From: Chryseobacterium foetidum | GTDB taxonomy: Bacteria; Bacteroidota; Bacteroidia; Flavobacteriales; Weeksellaceae | Assembly: GCF_025457425.1 (NCBI RefSeq) | Contig: NZ_JAMXIA010000001.1 | Location: forward strand, 1,736,001-1,800,000 | Length of the DNA stretch: 64,000 nt | Reading direction: 5' to 3' | Shown: positions 41,072-48,036 of the stretch, piece by piece | Layout of the letters: each line of letters opens with the position of its first letter | How positions within the stretch are numbered: the first letter of the stretch is position 1 | The notes under the pieces: generated by a model | Seen by the model: the letters and a program-made list of their open reading frames with translations, nothing else | Told to the model about the DNA's origin: nothing | The model's database searches: none | Program-made: the position numbers and the translations under genes

Positions 41072-41492
41072 ACCCAAATTAAAAAATGAACGGCAATTTA
41101 ATAAAACTGAAAAGAATGACTGAATGCGGTTTGTAAATTATGAATTATTTAACATAATTGAAAAGGAAATCCGCTTCCACCTGAAAGCCCACGTTTCCCA
41201 AAAAAACTCCCTACTATGAGCAAGATTTTCAAAAATGTGGTAAAACATGCCGAAACACAGTAATTGATCAATTACGTAAGAGCGAATTGGTGGTGAGTGT
41301 AGTTGTCAAATTTTCAGTATCTTTATAATAGAGCAGTAACTGTCTCAAAGTCGGGATACTTTGCGAAGCCAATTAATATTATAAATGATGCATCAAAAAT
41401 AACTCTTATACGGTTATATGAAATACAAAAAAGAATACTGACAACTACAAAAATCCAGGTAAATGAAAATAAATAATTCACATCCTTTTCAA
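41072..41492. other. 421-bp spacer with no recognised gene
   Basis: Between divergent genes. I see a perfect 16-bp palindrome GTAATTGATCAATTAC at 41260-41275 and otherwise nothing that I can name. It is AT-rich, without an exact TAnnTTTG box for the small lipoprotein-like gene. Confidence 0.6.
41260..41275. other. 16-bp perfect palindrome
   Basis: GTAATTGATCAATTAC could be a dimer-protein binding site or a chance event in AT-rich DNA. No adjacent promoter element supports either choice. Confidence 0.35.
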
Positions 41493-41915
41493 ATGAATCA
41501 TTATAAGTTAAGTTATTTTTTATCCCTATTATTTTTATTTTTTGTTTTTTGTAAATCCCAAGGTATTGAGTATGTTTATGAAAACAGAAATATAGTTTTA
41601 AACGAAATGGAAAAGAGATTTGATATAAAAGAAAAGTTAAATATATTTTTTGAATCAGGCTTTAAAGATGAAAATATAAGAATTTCCGTAGATTCCAGGG
41701 AAAAATATAATGATAATGTAATAACAGATAATGTTATCGGATTGGCAAAACATTATTCTATCAAGCAACCGAAAAAAGATATAGAAATTACTTTACCAGA
41801 CGCAGTTATTAATTTACAAGTAGTAAATTTAAAAGATTACAAATATATTTATATAAATAAAAAAGAAAAAAAATATTCTGTTCTAATCTCTAATAAACCG
41901 CACTTTTATTATTAA
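41493..41915 (+). CDS. small secreted protein of unknown function
   Basis: 140 residues from the ATG at 41493; the frame is also open from an ATG at 41463, which would add ten hydrophilic residues before the signal peptide. Signal peptide (YKLSYFLSLLFLFFVFCKSQ), possibly cleaved after the SQ; the Cys does not sit in a good lipobox. The rest is a small mixed fold rich in Lys, Asn, Ile and Tyr with no recognised domain. The codons are much more AT-rich than those of the flanking genes, and both sides are long non-coding stretches, so it may be recently acquired. Confidence 0.6.
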   Translation: MNHYKLSYFLSLLFLFFVFCKSQGIEYVYENRNIVLNEMEKRFDIKEKLNIFFESGFKDENIRISVDSREKYNDNVITDNVIGLAKHYSIKQPKKDIEITLPDAVINLQVVNLKDYKYIYINKKEKKYSVLISNKPHFYY

Positions 41916-42112
41916 CAAGACTGGTAATGTATCAAAATTTGTGGTGCCGCATTTTTAAAATGTAAATCATTGATTTTCACCCCGCTGCTCAAAGCCTCCT
42001 GACTTTGCGCAAGGTTTTCACAGAAGACAATATACTGCTAAGATTTCTTCGTCATTTTAACTACCTTCCCAGAGGATGAGTCTGTTTGCAAATAAAAAAA
42101 ATGATGTGCGAA

Positions 42113-43045
42113 TCAATTTATAAACTCAGCCACAATCTTATCCACAATCACCTGCGCCAGCTTTTCCTTGCTTTGGTGCGTCCATCCGGCAATGTGAGGC
42201 GTTACGATGGCTTTTTCAGAGTTTAAAAGGTAATCTAAATCATCATTTTCAGATTCTAATTTTTCAAAAGAAGCCTTTTCGTATTCCAAAACATCGAGGC
42301 AGGCACCTTTTACTTTACCTGATTTTAAAGCTTCAACTAAATATTTCGTTTCAACGTTTTTACCTCTGGCTGTATTGACAAAATAAAAACTGTTTCGCAT
42401 TTCTGCAATGAAGTTTTCATCAATCAAATAATGCGTTTCGTTATTTAAAGGAATGTGAAGACTCAACACCTCAGCTCTTTCTTTCAGTTCTTTCAGACTG
42501 ACTTGAGTGGCAAACTCATCTGAAAGATTGGGAAGAATATCATGAAAGATTACCTTACAGCCAAACCCTGAAAGTCTTTTGGCAGTGGCTTTCCCCATAT
42601 TTCCATAGCCAATTAATCCCACGGTTTTACCAAGCAGTTCGTCGCCACGGTTTTCTTCACGCAGCCAGATTCCTTTTTTCACTTCGGTGGAGGCGATGAA
42701 AAGGCGGTTCATTAAAATCAACAGCATTCCAACCACATGCTCGGCAACAGAATCACGGTTCCCTTCGGGTGAGTTAATGAGTTGAATTCCCAGTTTTTCA
42801 GCAACAGGAATATCAATATTTTCCATCCCCGCTCCTACTCTTGCGATGAATTTGAGATTTTTACCGTGCTCAAGAAAGTTTTTATCCAAAGGAATTCTGC
42901 TGCGGATAATGACCCCGTCGTAGTTTTTAATTTTAGCACAGACCTCATCGTAGGAAGAAGTGAAATCTTCTTCGAGAATACAGTTTTTGGCTAAAAGCTG
43001 CTCGGTAATCAGGGGATGGTTTTTGTCTAAAAGTAAGATTCTCAT
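42113..43045 (-). CDS. D-isomer-specific 2-hydroxyacid dehydrogenase (SerA-like)
   Basis: 310 residues from the ATG at 43045; an ATG five codons upstream (43060) is an alternative. The NAD-binding fold is GLIGYGNMGKATAKRLSGFG, with the catalytic Arg in FVNTARGKNVE, Glu in the CLDVLEYE region and His in PHIAGWTHQS. The length is that of short 3-phosphoglycerate dehydrogenases without the ACT domain. The likely reaction is oxidation of 3-phosphoglycerate or a related 2-hydroxyacid with NAD. SerC and SerB are not adjacent, so the substrate is not certain. Confidence 0.88.
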   Translation of the reverse strand: MRILLLDKNHPLITEQLLAKNCILEEDFTSSYDEVCAKIKNYDGVIIRSRIPLDKNFLEHGKNLKFIARVGAGMENIDIPVAEKLGIQLINSPEGNRDSVAEHVVGMLLILMNRLFIASTEVKKGIWLREENRGDELLGKTVGLIGYGNMGKATAKRLSGFGCKVIFHDILPNLSDEFATQVSLKELKERAEVLSLHIPLNNETHYLIDENFIAEMRNSFYFVNTARGKNVETKYLVEALKSGKVKGACLDVLEYEKASFEKLESENDDLDYLLNSEKAIVTPHIAGWTHQSKEKLAQVIVDKIVAEFIN

Positions 43046-43069
43046 GATCTCAGATTGCATTTAAAAATA

Positions 43070-43092
43070 AACGGAAGAAAAATTCTTCCGTT
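43070..43092 (-). terminator. terminator of the thioesterase gene
   Basis: AACGGAAGAA / TTCTTCCGTT stem with a 3-base loop; a T-rich run follows on the minus strand. It separates the thioesterase from the dehydrogenase downstream, so the latter needs its own promoter or read-through. Confidence 0.75.
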
Positions 43093-43097
43093 GTTAT

Positions 43098-43625
43098 TTA
43101 TGATTCGATTTCTCCAGAAAACAATTTCTTCAGTTCCACAGAATCTGTTGGTTTCATTCTTCCTGAAAGAATCAGCGAAAGCTCTTTTCTTCGCAAAGCG
43201 GCAGCGTGTCTTTCTATTTCAATTTCGGTTTCAGGTTCCATGTCCGGAATTGGGATGGGTCTGTTGAATTCATCCACTGCCACAAAAGTGTAAATCCCTT
43301 TGTTGGTTTGAATTTTTTTGTGATTAATCGGATCATCCAACCAAACATCCACATAAATTTCCATTGAAGTTGAGAATGCGCGGGAAACTTTAGATTCCAT
43401 GACCACAATTCCGCCTTCTGGAATTGGATGGTCGAAAGAAACGTGATTTACAGATGCCGTTACTACTCTTCTTTCGCAGTGTCTTGTTGCGGAGATGGAT
43501 GCACATCTGTCCATTCTTGCCAATAATTCACCACCGAAAAGGTTTCTCAGTTGGTTGGTGTCGTTAGGAAGAACGATATTCGTCATCACCGTAAGAGATT
43601 CTGACGCTTTTTTTATTTTTGCCAT
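43098..43625 (-). CDS. acyl-CoA thioesterase (hotdog, YciA-type)
   Basis: 175 residues, one 4HBT-II hotdog domain. The helix NQLRNLFGGELLARMDRCASISATRHCERRVVTASVNHVSF is the hallmark of the YciA/BACH family, with catalytic Asn/Asp in NLFGGELLARMD. It hydrolyses fatty acyl-CoA, releasing CoA. Its start overlaps the end of the HU-like gene by 13 bp, so they are translated together; no functional link between the two is obvious. Confidence 0.92.
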   Translation of the reverse strand: MAKIKKASESLTVMTNIVLPNDTNQLRNLFGGELLARMDRCASISATRHCERRVVTASVNHVSFDHPIPEGGIVVMESKVSRAFSTSMEIYVDVWLDDPINHKKIQTNKGIYTFVAVDEFNRPIPIPDMEPETEIEIERHAAALRRKELSLILSGRMKPTDSVELKKLFSGEIES

Positions 43626-44392
43626 TTAGATTTTCTTTTTTTAGGATACCATTTTCTTGGTGTATGTTTGCGGACAGAGTCCTTTCTGATAGAATCTATT
43701 TTCAGAGAATCTGCTTTGAAAGCGGCTCTTTTAATAGAATCCGAGATTTTCAGTTGAGCGGAATCCAGTTTTGTGGGAACTGTTTTTTCTATTCTTCGGG
43801 TTTTGGTCTGTGCGGAAAGACTGTCGAAAGATTTATTACCGAAGATCAGTTCCTTTTGTGTAATTCCCAGATAAATCAATCCTGCAACAGGAATTGCGAT
43901 AAGGAAAATCCACAGAATAGATTTGCTGAATTGATAATCTTTTTCTTTTGTGCTGGCTTCAATTAATTTTTCACCATCGCTGATATCTGAAAAACGGATC
44001 TCTTCCAAACCATAAAAATCCGGATGATCTGAGGCTAATCTTTTACCGAAAAACGCAATCCCGTTGTCGCCCTGCTCGATCTGTCCGAAGTTTTGGATTT
44101 CAAGAGAATGGTCTGCCTGAAGTTTTTTCTTCCAGAAATCAGTCTGAATCTGGAGTTCGTTTTTTGCTGCCTCAAAAGTAATTCCTTTTTGGGAGGCAAT
44201 ATAATTGATAAGCTCATCAGACTCCGCCAGATAATCTACTTTAAAAGCAATCTGGCTGGATGGCGGAAGGATGCTGCCGTTTTCAGGATCTAGTTTTGCC
44301 TTGGAATTTTCGAGGTAAAAAACGCCAAATCCCGCTACGGTAACGCTTCCGTGCTTCTTCAGATATTCTAAAATGTATGCTGAAATATTCAT
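43613..44392 (-). CDS. HU-CCDC81-like membrane-anchored protein
   Basis: 259 residues. The N-terminus (MNISAYILEYLKKHGSVTVAGFGVFYLE) matches the HU-like CCDC81 domain of Bacteroidota, which resembles the DNA-binding HU fold. A second copy follows at about 80-120 (FGQIEQGDNGIAFFGKRL). One membrane helix at about 160-180 (SILWIFLIAIPVAGLIYLG) is followed by a highly basic tail (SIRKDSVRKHTPRKWYPKKRKSKWQK). In other genomes such proteins carry SPOR domains near cell-wall functions; none is seen here. A link between nucleoid or septum and envelope is speculation. Confidence 0.8.
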   Translation of the reverse strand: MNISAYILEYLKKHGSVTVAGFGVFYLENSKAKLDPENGSILPPSSQIAFKVDYLAESDELINYIASQKGITFEAAKNELQIQTDFWKKKLQADHSLEIQNFGQIEQGDNGIAFFGKRLASDHPDFYGLEEIRFSDISDGEKLIEASTKEKDYQFSKSILWIFLIAIPVAGLIYLGITQKELIFGNKSFDSLSAQTKTRRIEKTVPTKLDSAQLKISDSIKRAAFKADSLKIDSIRKDSVRKHTPRKWYPKKRKSKWQK

Positions 44393-44445
44393 TTGGCGAC
44401 AAATTTATGACTTTTTCGTGACTTTTTTAAGTTTTAAATGAAATG

Positions 44446-44467
44446 AAAAAGACTGCCGAAACAGTCT
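44446..44467 (-). terminator. weak terminator of the TonB-dependent receptor gene
   Basis: AGACTG / CAGTCT stem (44450-44467) with a 6-base loop; on the minus strand TTTTTC follows. The stem is short, hence moderate confidence. Confidence 0.55.
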
Positions 44468-44518
44468 CTCAAATTAATTCTAAATTACTTAGAAAGGTAT
44501 AAAAAATGATTTGGTGTT

Positions 44519-46618
44519 TTATTGAATTTTCCAGCTTATGCCAAACATAAAGTTGGTGCCCGCTTGAGAAAAGTAAACCGGACCGTTGTAAACATAGCCA
44601 TTGTTAACGTATTTCTGATTTAAAATATTATTAACTAAAAGCTTCAAAGCAACTTCTTGTTTTTTGATCTTAAAATCATATTGTGCATTAAAATCTGTCA
44701 GCAAATAATCGTTAAGCTGTAAATCCTGAGTTTGGGTATTGTCTAAATATTGCTTTCCGACATATTGATTCGTCAGGATAAACTGGAAATTTTTTACCGG
44801 ACTGTATTTCAGAGTTAAATTGGCAATTAAGTTCGGAGAAAAAGAAATTTTCGTATCTCCCAGATTCTGAATCCCCGATGTGTTTTCAATCTTAAAATCC
44901 AAATTCTGATTCTGGCTTGCACTCACATTCGCAGAAATTTCAAACTGTTTTGAAACTTTCGCCAAAGCCCCAACCTCAATCCCACGTCTGTAACTTTTAC
45001 CGGAATTGGTTCTGATAAACTCTCCGATATTGCTGATCTGTCCGTTTAAAACCAACTGATTCAGATAATACATATAATAAAGATTGGCCGTAAAAGCAAC
45101 TTTACCAAACTGCTTTTCAAATCCTGCTTCAAAGTCGTGAAGTTTTTCAGATTTCACATCGTTGTCTGAAATTAAATCATCACGATTCGGTTCGCGCTGA
45201 GCGTGGGCGTAAGAAATAAATACTTTTCCGCCACCGATTTTATAATTTACACCGGCTTTAGGATTAAAAAACAGCCAGTTTTTGTTTAAATCAGCACCTT
45301 CAAAATCGCCTGCCTGAAGAATTTTTGTGTCGTAATCTATATTTCTCAGTTGAAGATCTCCGAAGAATTCAAAATTATTGACAGTAACTAAAGCTTTTGC
45401 AAAACCTGCCACTTCATTCTTCACCGAACGGTTTCGGTAATATTCAGATTCTACAATCTGAGGATTGAAAACATCAGTTACATTTCCGTAATGTCTTCCG
45501 TAATATTGATTTCCGACAACACCAAAATTCAGATCTAAATTTTCAAATTTTCCATACAATGTAGAAACAACGCCGTAGAAATCATTATTCAGCCATTTTT
45601 TTCTGATAAAATCTGAATACTCTTCGCCATTAATATCCGGAAGATTGTATCTCGCAAAAGGATCGCCCTGTTTGTAATTTTCATAGTAACCACGGCCTTT
45701 CGTGTAGTGAAGTGTCGTCTCAAGACTCCAGTTTTCATTTAAACCCTGTTCCCAAAGTAACTGATAGTGGTTCTGTCGGTAGTTATCTGTTTCGTTATCG
45801 TAAAATCCAACAATATTTTCCCAGTTGGCATCATAAATTGCACCTGAAAAATTATATCTCGGATTGGTTTCCCATGTTTTTCTGTCTACCCCATTCCATG
45901 CCTGATAGGTTTTTTCCTTTCCTCCAAAAGTCATCAGACGGAGTTTTGTCATTCCTTCTTCAAATAAAGCTGTAAAATTATAGGAATGTAAATCAGATGA
46001 AGCGCGGTCGATAAATCCATCGGAATGAATGTGAGAATAGCGTCCCATCACAGAAAGACGGTCTTTCCAGAATTTGCCCGAACCTATTTCCGCTGAATAT
46101 TTATACGTATTAAATGAACCGTAACTGTCATCAGTTTTAAAATAAAACTTCTCTTCAGGCTCTTTTGAAATGATATTAATACTCGCCCCAAACGCTGAAA
46201 CTCCATTGTTTGAAGTTCCCACACCCCGCTGAATAACAACCTGCGACGCCGAGCTCGTAAGATCCGGAACATTCACAAAAAAAGTTCCCTGACTTTCAGA
46301 ATCGTTAAACGGAACACCGTTCATCATCACATTAATTCCTCTTCCGGCAACCCCACGAATCCTGAAACCCGTGTATCCAACGCCATTTCCGGCATCTGAA
46401 GTAGAAATTACTGAAGTCTGGTTTTTCAGCAACATCGGAAGATCCTGTCCGAGATTTTTGCTGTCGAGATCCCGCTGTACACTGATAATTTCTTTTGCAA
46501 CGGGAAGTCGTCTGGTAAAGCTTACTGCTTCGATTTCTCTTACAGCAACGGTGTCTGCAGTCTGAGCATTTAGAAAATTGGCGGCTACGGTAAGCCCTAA
46601 AAAAACAAATCCTTTCAT
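44519..46618 (-). CDS. TonB-dependent outer-membrane receptor under thiamin control
   Basis: 699 residues. Signal peptide (MKGFVFLGLTVAANFLNAQ), then a plug domain (about 40-150: LPMLLKNQTSVISTSDAGNGVGYTGFRIRG, NVMMNGVPFNDSESQGTFF) and a 22-strand barrel ending in NFMFGISWKIQ with a terminal aromatic-containing strand. TonB-dependent receptors import scarce ligands using TonB-ExbBD energy. The TPP riboswitch upstream (46752-46822) shows that expression answers to thiamin pyrophosphate, so it most likely takes up thiamin, a precursor or a salvage product. No inner-membrane thiamin transporter adjoins it. Confidence 0.92.
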   Translation of the reverse strand: MKGFVFLGLTVAANFLNAQTADTVAVREIEAVSFTRRLPVAKEIISVQRDLDSKNLGQDLPMLLKNQTSVISTSDAGNGVGYTGFRIRGVAGRGINVMMNGVPFNDSESQGTFFVNVPDLTSSASQVVIQRGVGTSNNGVSAFGASINIISKEPEEKFYFKTDDSYGSFNTYKYSAEIGSGKFWKDRLSVMGRYSHIHSDGFIDRASSDLHSYNFTALFEEGMTKLRLMTFGGKEKTYQAWNGVDRKTWETNPRYNFSGAIYDANWENIVGFYDNETDNYRQNHYQLLWEQGLNENWSLETTLHYTKGRGYYENYKQGDPFARYNLPDINGEEYSDFIRKKWLNNDFYGVVSTLYGKFENLDLNFGVVGNQYYGRHYGNVTDVFNPQIVESEYYRNRSVKNEVAGFAKALVTVNNFEFFGDLQLRNIDYDTKILQAGDFEGADLNKNWLFFNPKAGVNYKIGGGKVFISYAHAQREPNRDDLISDNDVKSEKLHDFEAGFEKQFGKVAFTANLYYMYYLNQLVLNGQISNIGEFIRTNSGKSYRRGIEVGALAKVSKQFEISANVSASQNQNLDFKIENTSGIQNLGDTKISFSPNLIANLTLKYSPVKNFQFILTNQYVGKQYLDNTQTQDLQLNDYLLTDFNAQYDFKIKKQEVALKLLVNNILNQKYVNNGYVYNGPVYFSQAGTNFMFGISWKIQ

Positions 46619-46751
46619 TCTTATAAATTTTTAAAATTTAACTGAATAAAAGGGGCGATTATCGAGTATAAATGATGTTTGATTATTGATAAATGATTTT
46701 CCTCAAAAATGTTATCAATTATCGCTTATCATTCATCAATCATAATGAATG

Positions 46752-46822
46752 TTTCCCTAAACAGCATTACCTGTTCCAGGTTCATTGGGTATAATCTCAG
46801 CTCCGGTTGGGGCACCCCTTAA
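46752..46822 (-). ncRNA. TPP (THI-box) riboswitch
   Basis: On the minus strand GGGGTGCCCC starts the element, followed by CTGAGATTATACCC, GAACCTGGAACAGGTAATGCTG and TTTAGGGAAA. GGGGTGCC, CTGAGA, ACCC, GAACCTG, the CAGGTAATGCTG-like block and the final AGGGA are the conserved parts of the TPP aptamer in correct order. It lies about 130 bp upstream of the receptor start, in its leader. Confidence 0.93.
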
Positions 46823-46832
46823 ATTTCATCGG

Positions 46833-46840
46833 CAAAAGTA
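46833..46840 (-). promoter_or_regulatory. -7 box ahead of the TPP riboswitch
   Basis: TACTTTTG on the minus strand fits TAnnTTTG and puts the transcription start about 4 bp before the riboswitch. A -33 TTG was not found at a proper distance. Confidence 0.55.
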
Positions 46841-46872
46841 ATACTTTTTCAGATAATACTGAAAACTATTTT

Positions 46873-47667
46873 TTATCTGTACGATTTGTTGTGAATATCG
46901 ATGTAGTAATAGTTGACATCATCCTTGGTTACTTCAAACATATTCCCGAGTTTCCAGCTGTAATTTCTTTTGATATCTCTGTATTCAAAAGGGATTACAA
47001 TTTGGTTTTTGGTATCAATAATTCCGAATTTATCGTTATTGGCGGCGATAATCATTGGGTTTGCCACGTCATTGGTTTCCATTACAAACAGAAAATCGTA
47101 GGCAGGATAGATCGTGAACTGTTTTTTATCAGCAGGATTTACAAACCGACCGTCTTCTATTAAACCGTACTTTCCATTCAGGCGGTAGGCATGGAATCGG
47201 GCTTTTTTATATTCTGCCCTGCAAACTCCCAAATCTGCAGGTTTGTAGGTGTACACAATTTTTCCGGACATATTAATTCGGTAAGAAACCCCACCTTTGT
47301 CGACGGTTGCATAGTTTTTTGAACCAAACTTTTTTACTTTTTCGTTGGGCGAATACAAAAGATTGCAGTCTTCACCAAAAAATAGGGCAATGTGGTATTC
47401 CGGCTGAATGATGAATTTCCCGTTTTGATTTACATAACCATATTTCCCGTCTTTTTTCTGCGGAATAAGCAGAGGAACTTCCTCATCAAGGGCTACAACA
47501 CCCTTTGGTAAAAAATTGTCGGGTACAGATTTCTGAACTGCAGTTTTTTTCGCCACAGACTTTGTCACAGGCTTGGATTTTAGAGCTTTAGATTGAGAAC
47601 TGATGAGTAAACTCAACAGAGTAAATGCCATTAAGGTCATCTTAGTAGAAATTTTTAGAGTCATCAT
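46873..47667 (-). CDS. WG-repeat exported protein
   Basis: 264 residues. A signal-peptide-like start (MTLMAFTLLSLLISSQSKA, after a short n-region) precedes a basic stretch rich in Lys and Ala. WG (KWG) repeats follow: KDGKYGYVNQNGKFIIQPEY (about 90-110), then more divergent ones (KYGLIEDGRFV, KFGIIDTKNQIVIPFEY). WG repeats form beta-hairpin arrays that may bind partners; the role is unknown. TATTTTTG (47691-47684, minus strand) 17 bp before the start would serve as -7 box. Confidence 0.82.
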   Translation of the reverse strand: MMTLKISTKMTLMAFTLLSLLISSQSKALKSKPVTKSVAKKTAVQKSVPDNFLPKGVVALDEEVPLLIPQKKDGKYGYVNQNGKFIIQPEYHIALFFGEDCNLLYSPNEKVKKFGSKNYATVDKGGVSYRINMSGKIVYTYKPADLGVCRAEYKKARFHAYRLNGKYGLIEDGRFVNPADKKQFTIYPAYDFLFVMETNDVANPMIIAANNDKFGIIDTKNQIVIPFEYRDIKRNYSWKLGNMFEVTKDDVNYYYIDIHNKSYR

Positions 47668-48036
47668 GTTAGTTTTTGTGTTCCAAAAATACTAAAATAG
47701 AATTTATAAAAAGTGTATTTATAAAGAATCTAAATAACGATGCTTTAAAAAAATATTTAAAATTCGTAAATTTGAGCACATTTTTAAATGTTTGATAATT
47801 TTATGCAAAACATTTTACGGAAAGCCTCCTGAGTATCTGCAATACTGAAAAGGATATCCAAAACCTGTCTGAAGAAATTAAAGTGAATTCATTTTCTTTA
47901 GTTTAAATTAACATTATCTCACATCACAACTGTTTGAATACGAAACAGATTCAGCAGTATAAAAATTCACAGGAAATAGTTTCAGTATCAAAAACTGTAA
48001 ACATCTAAATAAAAGATTGAAAAGACTTCTAGAATT
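47668..48036. other. 369-bp spacer before acnB
   Basis: Non-coding as far as seen. TATTTTTG on the minus strand (47691-47684) may be the -7 box of the WG-repeat gene, and TAAATTTG at 47767-47774 a possible distant -7 box toward acnB, 263 bp from its start. No terminators or structured RNA were recognised. Confidence 0.6.
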
